Shown: positions 44,201 through 55,370, counted from the stretch's first letter. The stretch: DNA of 64,000 bases from Symsagittifera roscoffensis (GCF_963678635.1 NC_087062.1:19891789-19955788), one strand, 5' to 3'. The notes: generated by a model not told the origin, from the sequence alone. Made by a program: numbers and translations.

Positions 44201-47200
44201 CAGTGTTATTAAAGGAAGGCCAAATGAAGGTCATTTTTGTTTCCTTTTACTATACGTTCAACTTTTTAATGAAAATAATTAATTGTGTGAAGTGTGTTGC
44301 AGTAATCTATTTGCGTAAAATCAGGGTCTTACCTTGTAACTTTCTATGGTAATTGCAATGAATAAATTTCGTAGATCACAGTATGAGGAAAAGGATATTA
44401 AACGGGATATTTAAATTTTGATAGACTTTGCCATTTGCTGTATTCAAGAGCTTTTGCTGTCAAAGGCCAATGGCGGCATGATCAGCTTACTAAAGGGTAT
44501 TTCAAAACGTGTTTTGTTTTGATAAATCCACTCTCATTTCACAAAAATTTGGGATATTGAAGTGGTTTTTTTGCAGTAGGCAGCAAAAGTTCGCCGAATT
44601 TCGATGATACAATTCATTGAATTGGATTGTTTTTTTTTGTTCATACATGTTATTGCGATTTCACTACATTTTGTGCTGAACAAGCGACAGTTCTGATTTA
44701 AATTAAGTTATCCGGGCAAATTGAATAAAACTTAGAGTTTAAAACGGGTTTTGGATCAACCGTACAATCCCCCCTCCCCATTTGATTTATGAGGGAGAAA
44801 ATATGGATTTTTCAGGAAATAACTAAGTATACCTAAGATTTATAGAAAGTAAGTATATTTAGAGAAAATCTGTTAAAAATACGTTAGTTTAGGTTGTTAG
44901 CAGCATTCAAATGCAATCCCACATAAAAATCGTGACAACCAATTTTATGTGCGCGTTTTTCGAAATGCAAACATTATACAAAATTAGTTTTCAAATTTAT
45001 CACGCGGCTAGGGAGGAAATTCTACGGTTGGTCACTTAGGGGGGAGATTGTACGGTTGATCCCGTGTTTTTCTCAAATTGGGTTGAATTTAGACAAACAA
45101 ATGATAAAGACAAACTTTTTTACCCCAAAATTTTACCCAATAAACGACATTGTTTGCTGTTTTTAGTCAATCAAAAATTATGTCAAAACTATTGGTTCAA
45201 TTGCTGACAAAAATATATCAATGTGAGCATCTTATATAGCCCAATAAAATTTACGAAAAGTATGATTTCCAAAAAGTTGTTAAAAAATTGTTTACATGTT
45301 AAAATTGGTAATTTATAAAGAAAAGTTAGCGTTTTTATTTTTAACAATATATCAAAGCGAGCATCTTATAGAGCCCAATAAAATACAGGGAAGGTTTAGT
45401 GATCTCAATTTTGTATAATTAAATTCATTTTCACCTAATAGCCAAAAATGTCAATTTACTATATTAGGTATCATTTTTTTTTATTTAAAAACACATTTTA
45501 AACGTTTGCGCCAATTGTTGGAGTTTACCAATACTTAAAGCGTAATTTTTGATTGGCCAAAAAAGCCGAAAATGGTCGTTCATGGGGTAAAATTTTGAAT
45601 CCGAAAAATTTTGGACCCGTAAAGTTTTGTATCCGTCAATTGTTGTATAAAATCACACCATTTTGAGAAAAACGCGTTTTAATTTTTAAGTTTAATTAGT
45701 TTTGTCCGGGTAATTTAAATCAGCACTATCTACTAAAACAGAACTAAAACAAAATTTTTTAACTCGTTTTTTTTCCAAATTCGTGTCATTATCCAGATTT
45801 TTAAACGGGTAATTATCTGGAACCTTAAAACGGGTCATTATCCGGAACCATAAAAGGGTCATTTAATTTGGTTCCAGATCAAGGAGGTAAAGATAGTCAA
45901 TTGTTGTTATGCTTACATCAATTGACCTTGTTTACCTCCTCAAATTTGAACCAAATGAGACAATCCATTGTAATTTTGTTCGAAGTTTCGCACAACAAAA
46001 TTGCACCAAAAACAAGTTGGTGAAATTCTAAGCAATTTTAGTCCACATCATTTTTTGGCCAAATATACGCAAATTTGAAAAAAAAAAAACGATTTTAAAA
46101 ATTCTCCATAAGTTCATTTTATCCGGTTCGTTTAATTCAGCTCTATACTAGCTCAACCAGCACAAAATTCAGTGAAAACTCTTCAAATTGCATAAACATG
46201 TGTGAGCAAAAATTAATCTAAATATAGTCTATAATATCACCTGAAACTACTGCAAAAAGAATCACTTAAACAACCCAAAAATTTAAGAACCGAGAGAGGA
46301 GTTATGAAAAGCACCCTGTCGTTGATCAAAGAAATCTTCATTGATTAGATAACAGGTACGACAGAAGTAATACATGTAAACTCGAGAATCATGTATTTGT
46401 TCAGAATTCGTGAAGGAGGTTATTCTCGTGGACGACCACAGCGACATTAAATCCAACGTTGATGTGCTCCCAAATGCAATTAGAACCTTTTTCCCGCCGA
46501 TGGTTAAGTTAGTGAGGAACGAGAAACGCCTCGGCCTGATCAAAGCCAGGATGGCGGGCAGCGACAAGGCCAGTGGTGACATCATTCTCTTCTTGGACTC
46601 CCACTGCGAGGTTGGACCAGGATGGCTAGAACCTTTGCTACAGAGAATCAAAGAAGACTATCGTAATGTAGTGATGCCTTCGCACGACATCATCAAAGCC
46701 GAAGGGTTTGAATTTGTAGGAGCCAGTACTATAGATAATCAGGGTGTGTTCAACTGGGGTCTATTGCATATTTGGCAGGGTCTTCCAGATTTTGACAAGG
46801 AAAAAATCAAACTGAAATCAGACCCTGTAAGGTCTCCCACTATGGCAGGCGGACTTTTTGCTATTTCAAAGAAATGGTGGGAATATCTGGGGAAGTACGA
46901 TCCTGGTTTTGAAGTTTGGGGAGGCGAAAATGTGGAATTATCATTTAAAACGTGGATGTGTGGCGGTAGGTTGGACATCATGCCTTGTTCGCATGTCGGT
47001 CACGTGTTCCGAGGTGGATCCCCTTATCCCGCCCACGTGAAGAACTCCATGTCCATTAACCAGAAGCGTCTTGCCGATGTTTGGCTCGATGAGTACAAAG
47101 AAATCGTGTATTTAAGGCATCCAGAGCTGAAAACGTTGGACGCCGGTAACATATCGTCACGTGTCGCGCTTAGGAAAAGTCTCAATTGCAAGTCGTTTAA

Positions 47201-47624
47201 GTGGTACATGGAAAACGTAGTACCAGATAAGTATGTACCTTCGCTGAAATTAAAAGCAGGAGGTGGTATAAAGACATCTGAAAAATGTGTAGACACAATG
47301 CAAAAAGAAACGGGCGAAGTGGCACTTTATCCGGCATGTCACTACACCGGATCACAGAACTTCCAGATGACTGCAAAGGATGAGATTCGTCATGGGGTGG
47401 ACGCGTGCCTGGAAGCAGATCTAGTGTACCAGAAGATCGTACTGGCTCCATGCAGTGGTAAAGTAATGCAGAGTTGGAGCCATAGTGGTGCAGGTACTCC
47501 TATTCAGTCCAAGGCCAATAGTGAATACTGTGCGGCGGGTGTAGGGGACTCTCTGTTGCTGTATAGATGTGATGCACATGATAGCAATCAGGCATTCACA
47601 TTTAAAGAGTACTACAATGCTTAA
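35222..47624 (+). CDS. Polypeptide N-acetylgalactosaminyltransferase, four exons
   Basis: Exons are 35222-35525, 38909-39073, 40038-40133 and 46405-47624 (1,785 nt, 594 residues); all three introns are phase 1 with GT-AG ends. This Golgi type II enzyme starts mucin-type O-glycosylation by moving GalNAc from UDP-GalNAc to Ser/Thr. A signal anchor spans residues 18-37 ([20 protein letters not shown]). The catalytic domain opens with [19 protein letters not shown] and [10 protein letters not shown]. The metal-binding DxH is D253-S-H255, with H388 in SHVGHVFR as the third ligand. The Gal/GalNAc-T motif [17 protein letters not shown] begins at W360. A ricin-type lectin domain follows from about residue 481 with paired cysteines, ending at TAA. 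The start is the first in-frame ATG, 27 bases inside an open stretch that begins with a GTG. Length is usual for the family; I cannot assign a vertebrate paralogue number. Confidence 0.93.
36965..37512 (+). mobile_element. SINE-like family 1, most complete copy
   Basis: The tRNA-like head at 36974-37042 has TTAGCCTAGAGGTAATG and CCTGGGCTCGCATCTGGGC. The body has TTTTTTTAAACAGAAAA, GTCGGCCTACTGTCTG and TTTGTCGGCTTAATTGG. The tail at 37480-37512 reads AAGTGGTGCGAAGC-TAT-GCTTCGCCGCTGTGT, with a perfect 7-bp stem at 37487-37503. Length is about 550 bp. Confidence 0.6.
37640..37830 (+). repeat. GGCGCC-hairpin repeat, copy 1
   Basis: Similar to 50085-50260. Shared phrases: GGAAAAT-TGACCAAAA, GCGCTCCCC-CTCAAAATTAGT, TGGCGCC-AAGGCGCCTT, TATCTCAAAATAGTACAAA and GGGTCGGCAGG. 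The central GGCGCC/GGCGCC can fold. No coding content. It is a dispersed non-autonomous repeat, probably a DNA transposon fragment. Confidence 0.65.
39074..40037 (+). other. GalNAc-transferase intron 2, containing a tail-hairpin copy
   Basis: GTAAGT...TTTCAG. A family 1 tail at 39704-39737 reads AAGTGGTGCGACGCTCAGCT then TCGCCTCTGTGTT. The phrase TTCTGTGCTACTTGCATAAC follows at 39773. No further exon. Confidence 0.6.
40865..41190 (+). repeat. Family A copy inside GalNAc-transferase intron 3
   Basis: CTCCACTATCGAACAGCG, GGCCACGAAAAACGTGATG, TTTCTCAATTTGGGTTTAAT, AAATGCATCTAATTTTTTG, ending in the hairpin CCAACTGTCTGTTGG at 41166-41180. Confidence 0.65.
41195..41460 (+). repeat. Family A copy, partial, head to tail with the previous one
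   Basis: AAGAGTCGATCAACTTAG, GTGGTTTGACTTTTGACTTC, CCAGTACCAAACAGCC, TTTCCCAGCGAAATAAAAAT and GATCCAGTGTTTTCAAAT. It lacks the terminal hairpin. The arrangement mirrors the 20085/20500 pair. Confidence 0.6.
41480..41765 (+). mobile_element. SINE-like family 2 copy
   Basis: The head at 41550 reads TCCGTGGCTGAGTGGCAAGT, close to tRNA-Ser/Leu box A. GAGTTCGAGTCCGAGAC at 41609 is a good box B. CTAATCGAGGCTTATTTTTA and TTTTTGTCGTGCCTTCGCTA follow, then the tail GCGAACACAGCTTCGGCTGT. Confidence 0.6.
43558..43574 (+). repeat. Tail hairpin remnant
   Basis: GCGATGCTTAGCTTCGC followed by CTCGATGT, preceded by CAAATGGT. It is the isolated 3' hairpin of a SINE-like family 1 element. Confidence 0.55.
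44753..45062. mobile_element. 310-bp MITE with 8-bp target-site duplication
   Basis: The left terminus GGATCAACCGTACAATCCCC and the right terminus GATTGTACGGTTGATCC are inverted partners, continued by C and G runs. The flanks are CGGGTTTT and CGTGTTTT, an eight-base duplication with one change. The site sits in a family A-like phrase (TTTTTCTCAAATTGGGTTG). The start GGATC, the central ACAAT and the following C run match the ends of the MITE at 28555, so the two probably belong to one superfamily. Confidence 0.7.
45206..45390 (+). repeat. Two-copy direct repeat
   Basis: ATATATCAATGTGAGCATCT... and ATATATCAAAGCGAGCATCT... both continue TTATA-AGCCCAATAAAAT. They lie about 135 bases apart. No coding content. 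Confidence 0.6.
45855..45962. repeat. Imperfect inverted repeat of about 45 bp
   Basis: The left arm CATTTAATTTGGTTCC...GGAGGTAAAGATAGTCAATTG folds on CAATTGACCTTGTTTACCTCC...GAACCAAATGAG. The loop is about 13 bases. It is preceded by three runs of a GGGT-ATTAT-CCGGAACC phrase (45780-45850). Confidence 0.65.
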
Positions 47625-47983
47625 TAACAACCAGGGACTCACTTTACCAATTGTCATGAGCAGATCAACTCAACACAGCCTAGGTCTCCAAAACTTGAAT
47701 GATTTTGGGCGGAGTTGTTAATTTTCAATTTAAATACAAGAAAGGTGCTCTTAGCAAGATTCCCATAATTATAGCTATTTAACTTGATACCTCTTTCCAA
47801 AAAAAGGAAGCTCAAGCAATCAAATTTCGTAGCAATCAAAATTTTACAGACTAGCAGGTATCGCAATCGTGGTGTGCAGATAACGGAAACTTTGAACAGC
47901 TTTTTTATTAGTCATTTCGACCTATGATTTCTCACTGATGTTGACCGAAGAAATATTCACTGGCGCTTTAAGTACTCATGCCG

Positions 47984-47989
47984 AATAAA
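47984..47989 (+). promoter_or_regulatory. Candidate GalNAc-transferase polyadenylation hexamer AATAAA
   Basis: First AATAAA after the stop codon, about 360 bases downstream, followed by T-rich sequence. A second hexamer follows at about 48021. Confidence 0.45.
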
Positions 47990-50900
47990 TTATCTTTATT
48001 ACATATCTCGGTAAAAATAGAATAAAACGGTTTGTTTCAGATGCAGAGCAATGTATATTCGCAGTTTGAATTATTTTCACTTATATTTGATTCTTTTTTC
48101 TTTATAAAATGTTCATGTTATCCGATGATCAATAAATTCTGTTTTCTCTTTGTTTGATAAGATAAAGAACCTAAATAAACCTGGATAAAAATCATAGTAA
48201 TGGCTCAGGTTTACGATGTCCGATTTTTGTTTCAACTGTCGAGGAAAGTGACGGAGCATTCATGCTTCGGGTGTTTATTATTCAGGCCAATTTCGAATCT
48301 TTTTTGCTTGTGATTAGCTAGCGTTATCAAATCGGAGCATTTGGTTTTTTCCCCGTAAACATTTTGTACAACAGAATCACTGAATCAGTTTCCTGAAATC
48401 TTTACTTTCCTCAACCAAAAGTCTGCATTTTAAACGTCTGCTTTTTAAACATTGTGTTGGAATTTTGTAAAATTTATGGTAAAATACCAACTCCGAGTTG
48501 GTAGATTTTTATTGGCGTTATATTGTATCGGCTTAGTGGCATCAAATTGCGTTGTTTAAAGTGCGAACTAGCCCAATTGGGGGACTTGTTTACTTGAAGT
48601 TAAATGAAAAAAATTTTCGGTTCAACTGTTGTATGCTCAAGTTGTGTTGGCTTTTTTGTTGCTTCGTAAGTTTTTTTTGTGTTCTTTTTCTGAAAATGAT
48701 TTTTTTTCAAGACAATTTGAGATGAACCTATGAAAACTTTGGTAGATATAGTTTTTTTTTCAAATTTGTTTTTCATTTTGGCGTCTTGATTTTCAGTTTG
48801 TCTCGGATAGTTTACCGGGCTATATATTTTTTGTATCATAAGTGGTGCTAGGCTTTGCTGCACCTCTGTAATAAGTGAAATACTTAACCCTTTTTATCGG
48901 ATTTTTTCAAAATATTCTATCTGAAAGATACCGATGAATTTAGATTTCAAAAAGTATTTCATGTGAAGCAATGGAAAATTGAACAAGACTGATCGTATAT
49001 CAGGGCAAAGCCCTGAATGTTCCGACTGCCCCTTAATCTATATCGAAAAAATTTTCGGAAAATAAATTATTGAAAAACTATAAATTTTGGACAATATCAA
49101 AGATCTAGTGTACAAATTTGAGTCATAAGAAATCAGTACGACCAAATAACTTGTCTCAATTCAATTTGGAACGATTTTGTTGTTCGGGATAATTCGCCAC
49201 GCATAATTAACTCGCGTTACGCCTTCAGCAATATGAATAAAATCTTCAAAATGAACATAAATTAGTGCAAAGCATGGCCAAATTGGCCAAGTTTCAAACA
49301 CCCGAAACTTTGCGAAAAAAATCGGAGGTCAAATATATATTTTTTAAATTTGGTTTCAGGGAGTCTGTAGCTTCAATGGGACTTTAAAAATTTTCTGTTA
49401 AAAACAATTATTTCGATCGCCGAAAAATGACTGAATAAAAAAAACACCGAGCGTAAATATTCCGTTTTCTTCGAAAGTCGAAACAAAAAGCCAATTTGGG
49501 GATTTAGGGGCAGTTTACCCGCACAAAATGACTACTGTTTTCCATGGAAAGCATAGAAAATGTGGCAAGTAATCCGGCTCGGAAATCATTTCAAGTTCAA
49601 TAGAGGCCAGCTAGTTAAATTGGAAGTATAGTAAATGCTCAAAAATATGGTAAATTATAAATCACGCGTGCTTCTAAATGCGTGATAAATCGTTTTGTCG
49701 TTAAAATTGGATACAAGGGATATGAATTTTGTTTTCAGTTTTCATCTGTTATGAAATTGTAGCAATATGTTTGAATAAATTTTATCTAAGACATTTTTAA
49801 ATAACGGTTGCATCACTCATAGATTTGACCTGATACGCGCATTCTCTTTGTTAGAATGTTATCAAAGCTTCAAAAATAGACGTCGAATCCTTATGCATAC
49901 CAGGGGCGGATCTAGGATTTTCTCGAGGGGTGCGGATCTTCAAAAATTTTGACCTTTTTTTTAGGTCGACCAAATTGATTTTCTGAGCTCTCCTAAATCA
50001 CTAAAAAGGCCCCATTTCGACCAAATTTTCTGCTTCGCAGGCAAAATTTTGAAAAAACATGCCAAAAAAGGCGTTTTTAGGCAATTTTTGGAAAATTTTG
50101 ACCAAAATCCCGTTTTTTTGGCGCGCGCTCCCCACTCAAAATTAGTAAATAATGGCGCCAAAGGCGCCTTTAGAAAGTTTTTAGGGTCCGTCACCAAAAA
50201 TGGATATCTCAAAATAGTACAAAGGGGCGATCCTTTGGGTCGGCAGGTGGTCGAATTCTTGAGGGGGGTGTCCTCCATCTGTTTTTTAGCATCGCAATAA
50301 CGAGTGCTTTCCGCATTGTGTGCCTCGATCAACCCCATCCCTAGAGCCTGATCATCTTTTCATACGTTTTGAACTACACCTGGACGATAATTTTTTTTTC
50401 TACTAAAAGGACATCGATAAAATTCTTCAAAGCAGGTTGGTAAGGTTTTACCGAGTCGAGTGAGTCGCGGCTATCCGCAGCGGTGACACCTAAAACTCTC
50501 GGGATCTGGTCTTCGGGGAAGCCCGCCACAAGGGAAGCATGCCGCTGCTCTCTTCTGCCATAATCCGCCCATATTTGCTTCGGATAAAAGTTTCAGCACA
50601 GATTGTTTCCCTTCACTCAACACAACTTTTCAACTGTCCGAAAAACTTTTTCGCGTTATTTGGACCAATCAGCTTGCCCTAAATGAATATGTAATAATTT
50701 TTGAGCCAAATCTTATTGTCGTTTATGCTTCGCGTTAGCACTAAACTGGAAAATACCGAGCAAAATTATCCTAACTTGGTCAAAGTGGTCCAACATACAA
50801 AAATCCAAAACTGCATGAATAATTACGACAACAAAGTATATTTTTACTTTGAGAGCACATATTATCAATGTTTTAGAGAGAAATTCTGTCAATATTTCCC

Positions 50901-51479
50901 AGTTATAAAGTCGGAGTTTGCCAGACGAGAAAAAAACTAGTCCGAGCACAATTTTTCCATCATTTTCTTCGAACGCCGTTACAATAAGATCTAATTGCGC
51001 CAGTAGTTCAGTCGACGTACATGGTGCTAATAGCTAATAGTCTCGAAGATTAAATAGTGGGCTACTTCCCCAGATTGCGCAAATTCTTTTGCAGTTTAGT
51101 TTTTTTTTCCTTTTTTTTTAAAGTTTTAAATCTGTTTTTGTTATTTTTCTGGTAGCTTGGTTTTTATTCTGTCATAAAAAAATCAGGTCCCGTTAATGTT
51201 ATTTTAATATTAAAAACTTAGGTGCTCATTTAAACCTGAATATTTTCCAGGTGATAGCAATTGTCAGGTACAAGAAGGATAGTTGGGTCACTGGAAAAAG
51301 AAAGTATGAAAGCTGGGTCCTATCCTTTTAATAAAGATCTTACAACGCAATTATACGAAAGTCAAAGCTGTTTCCAAAAGATCCAGAGCGCTTAAACTTT
51401 TCTTCAAGAACATCTATATTTTTGTGACCCAATTATCACTACAGGTTCCTTTCGTCTCATTATAAGTACCGATATCCAT
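47990..51479. other. Intergenic, repeat-rich, no visible gene
   Basis: Family 1 tail remnant at 48841-48870 (AGTGGTGCTAGGCTTTGCTG). A second GGCGCC-hairpin repeat at 49898-50300 starts CAGGGGCGGATCTAGGATTT, a string often seen at DNA-transposon ends. Short frames at 50701-50949 on both strands are A/T-driven. I see nothing else. Confidence 0.35.
49898..50300. mobile_element. GGCGCC-hairpin repeat, copy 2, with a transposon-like terminus
   Basis: Begins CAGGGGCGGATCTAGGATTT and GAGGGGTGCGGATC. It contains ATGGCGCCAAAGGCGCC (a hairpin) and TATCTCAAAATAGTACAAA, as in 37640-37830. A matching inverted end was not found near 50340. The 125-codon minus frame across it only reflects this repeat. Confidence 0.5.
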
Positions 51480-51770
51480 TGTACAGTCATGTGAAGAAAG
51501 ATTGAGACAGTTGACTTTTTACTATATTTGAAAACAAAAACAGTTCGCAGAACTAAAACAAAGTTTCAACAAAATCAAGTTTTCAATATTTGATTGGGTA
51601 TCCAAGCTTCCTTATGACTGCATTAATGAGTCATACAGTGAATCATGCAGGCGATGAATATAGTTTCTGCGGAATCGCTTAAAATTCATGTTAAATAAAG
51701 CCCCAAAGAAAATCTAAATTTTCGAACCGTACGTATGTTTCCGGATACTTTTACACAAAATCTCACAATC
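51480..51770. mobile_element. Possible Tc1/mariner-like relic
   Basis: TACAGTCATGTGAAGAAAGA then TTGAGACAGTTGACTTTTTA resembles the outer end of Tc1-like elements. The phrase CAATATTTGATTGGGTATCC and TATGACTGCATTAATGAGTC resembles their subterminal part, read antisense to the transposase start. TCCGGATACTTTTACACAAA near 51740 could be a second end. This rests on general resemblance only. Confidence 0.3.
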
Positions 51771-52932
51771 TTTTACCCGCTTAACATTTATTCCGGTCTC
51801 TATCAACCTTTTTTTTAACATTTTGCCAAATTGTAAAAAATGATGAAAGTTTTCAAAAGTCTAACTTAATGAAATTAAATTGAATACATATAATGAAAGT
51901 CAAAATGCGATAATGACGCATTTTTCAACTGAAAGCAAGATTGTAGTGAAGTCGAGCGCCATGTTTTACAAAGTTTTTTGAGCTGCAGCTTTAAAAGGTC
52001 TCGAAAATTCTGTATTCTCGAGCATTCTAAAGTCTGGATGATTCATGAATTTTTATTTGAAGTAGTCAATTCTTTTTTAAAGTGAACTCGATTCAACCTC
52101 AAGGTTAGATGGTTTTTGTCCAATTTTTTCCGAATTTCGCCGATTCGCGCTATGAATTATCTTTAAATATTTCAAAAACTCATCGCAAAAACAGCTTGCT
52201 TAGAAAAACTTAAACTTTTCACGAATCGATTTGGTGGATGAATAAACTTGAATTGTTTCAAAGTTTCGTCTCTTAAACAGCTTGCACAGACAAATAAACT
52301 TTTCGCGAACCGATTTGGTCTACGAAACAATTACAATTTTGTAAAGATTTGTCGCTGGAATAGCTATATGACAACGCTTAGGTTTATCGCTTAAATAGCT
52401 TACATTGAAAAATTGAAACGTTTCGCTAACTAATTCACGCTATGAAATAATTTGAAGAACTATAAATTTTTATCACCTATAACTACCATCCCAAAATTTC
52501 TCAATGCAAATATTAAACGACGCATAATTAGTTGTCTTTATATTCGCGGCAAAATGGAATCACCACGCAATATCAAATCAGTCCAAAATCTTCGTGTTAC
52601 TGTCAAATTACCTACCTACTGCGTTTGAACAGCGCTGTAAAAAAATGTACTTTGTGCAATGCGCTGATGTTGGTGGACCTCTAACAAGACAAGTTAATGT
52701 TGTTTTTCACCAGTGATGAGCCCGTTAGAGCTCGACAATACACTTAACACCTTAAGAGGCTCGAATCAAGCGATAAGCTCGCTAAAGCTCAGGAAAAGCT
52801 ACAATCCCAGAGAGACTCCAAGCCAGGGTTCGCAAAATGTAAGTTAAAAACAAAAATAACAAACTAACTGTTATTTATCGAAAAAAAACATGTTATTTTT
52901 GTTAAATTGTTAATTAAATTAACATATCAACA

Positions 52933-53160
52933 AGAGTTGAGTTTCTTGAACAGAAATGCCAACTTTCCGGCTTTTTCAACGCTGAGTTGAGCACGAAGCT
53001 TCGCATACGTCAGTCCCAGGGTGGAAAAGCACTTCTCAAGCCCTGAAGCTGCAGGGCATGTGCTGACCAGACTTGCTGCGAAGTCCACACACTTTTTATC
53101 GAAGCCTTAACGAGCACCAGATGCCCACCAAGCTTCCGGCGACAAGCATGCAGTATAGTT
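52933..53160 (-). pseudogene. hAT transposase C-terminal dimerisation domain relic (array unit 1)
   Basis: On the minus strand one frame reads NYTACLSPEAWWASGAR, a stop, then GFDKKCVDFAASLVSTCPAA, SGLEKCFSTLGLTYAKLRAQ and LSVEKAGKLAFLFKKLNS. This is the hAT C-terminal pattern: a tryptophan pair, then P-A-A-S...E-x-x-F-S, then R-x-x-L and a hydrophobic helix. In living transposases the domain mediates dimerisation. An in-frame stop and the absence of the N-terminal catalytic part show it is dead. Confidence 0.72.
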
Positions 53161-55370
53161 GCGTTGTATTTCTAAGAATTAGCTAACATCACTGTTAGAA
53201 ATAATTAATAACACTAAGTTAAATTCAATGTTAAATAACATGCCAACCCTGCTCCAAGCAAGTGGTGTGTTCATTAAAGTTCGACAACCCCAGAGTGACT
53301 CCAAGCAAGCGGTGTGTTCATTAAATTTGGAGAAAATTCTAGAATCCAGAGGCTCGAAGCAAGCGATGATTTCCATTGAGCTTGACAAAAGCCAAAAACC
53401 CAGAGATGCTCGACATAACCAAAGCGTTTAGAAGGACTCAAAGAAAAGAGGTAAACTCAAAAGAGACTAGCAGGAAGGACGGCAAGATCGACCGGAAAAA
53501 AAACTGGCTCATATTTCGAAAATCCAAGCAAGGGCGATGCATGTAACGCTTTCAGTCGTGATTCTAACCACATTAAAAATTCTCAAATATTTTTCTCTTG
53601 TCGAGAAAAACCGGTTGGAATGTTTTGATTCTGCGTCTAAATTCGACCAAGTAATGCGAGCAAGCATGCTTAGTTATGCTCATTTCAGGTCGTTTAGCGT
53701 AATTTAATGCACAATTTTAATCGGGGAAAATGAGTTTTCGGAGATTTTTAAAGCCATTTTGGCACTCAAAAATTCAAAAAAAATTTAAAAATATATTTTT
53801 TTTCAAGATTGTTTTTTTGTTTTTCTACTGTTTTTTGCCATTGATCTATTTGAATTTTTATTTGAAGTAGTCAATTCTTTTTTAAAGTGAACTCGATTCA
53901 ACCTCAAGGTTAGATGGTTTTTGTCCAATTTTTTCCGAATTTCGCCGATTCGCGCTATGAATTATCTTTAAATATTTCAAAAACTCATCGCTTGAACAGC
54001 TTGCTTAGAACAACTTAAACTTTTCACGAATCGATTTGGTGGATGAATAAACTTGAATTGTTTCAAAGTTTCATCTCTTAAACAGCTTGCACAGACAAAT
54101 TAAACTTTTCGCGAACCGATTTGGTCTACGAAACAATTACAATTTTGTAAAGATTTGTCGCTGGAATAGCTATATGACAACGCTTAGGTTTATCGCTTAA
54201 ATAGCTTACATTGAAAAATTGAAACGTTTCGCTAACTAATTCACGCTATGAAATAATTTGAAGAACTATAAGTTTTTATTACCTATAACTACCATCCCAA
54301 AATTTTTCAATGCAAATATTAAACGACGCATAATTAGTTGTCTTTATATTCGCGGCAAAATGGAATCACCACGCAATATCAAATCAGTCCAAAATCTTCG
54401 TGTTACTGTCAAATTACCTACCTAATGCGTTTGAACAGCGCTGTGACAAAATGTACTTTGTGCAATGCGCTGATGTTGGTGGACCTCCAACAAGACAAGT
54501 TAATGTTGTTTTTCTCCAGTGAAGAGCCGGTTAGAGCTCGACAATACACTTAACACCTTAAGAGGCTCGAATCAAGCGATAAGCTCGCTAAAGCTCAGGA
54601 AAAGCTACAATCCCAGAGAGACTCCAAGCCAGGGTTGGCAAAATTCGCCGATTCACGAATCGATTTGGTGGATGAATAAACTTGAATTGTTTCAAAGTTT
54701 CATCTCTTAAACAGCTTCCACAGACAAATTAAACTTTTCGCAAACCGATTTGGTCTACGAAACAATTACAATTTTGTAAAGATTTGTCGCTGGAATAGCT
54801 ATATGACAACGCTTAGGTTTATCGCTTAAATAATTTACATTGAAAAATTGAAACGTTTTGCTAACTAATTCACGCTATGAAATAATTTGAAGAACTATAA
54901 GTTTTTATCACCTATAACTACCATCCCAAAATTTTTCAATGCAAATATTAAACGACGCATAATTAGTTGTCTTTATATTCGCGGCAAAATGGAATCACCA
55001 CGCAATATCAAATCAGTCCAAAATCTTCGTGTTACTGTCAAATTACCTACCTAATGCGTTTGAACAGCGCTGTGAAAAAATGTACTTTGTGCAATGCGCT
55101 GATGTTGGTGGACCTCTAACAAGACAAGTTAATGTTGTTTTTCTCCAGTGAAGAGCCGGTTAGAGCTCGACAATACACTTAACACCTTAAGAGGCTCGAT
55201 TCAAGCGATAAGCTCGCTAAAGCTCAGGAAAAGCTACAATCCCAGAGAGACTCCAAGCCAGGGTTGGCAAAATGTAAGTTAAAAACAAAAATAACAAACT
55301 AACTGTTATTTATCGAAAAAAAAACATGTTATTTTTGTTAAATTGTTAATTAAATTAACATATCAACAAG

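Larger units (their letters stand above)
40134..46404 (+). other. GalNAc-transferase intron 3 (6.3 kb), repeat-filled
   Basis: GTTAGT...TTGTTCAG. No exon is missing: the residues on either side (LNRTPLK then [10 protein letters not shown]) align without a gap to the family. It holds two family A copies, a SINE-like family 2 copy, a MITE and several hairpins, all annotated separately. Confidence 0.7.

Noticed and set aside
46283-47657. Several minus-strand frames across the last GalNAc-transferase exon
   Set aside because: Shadows of the well-supported + strand coding exon.
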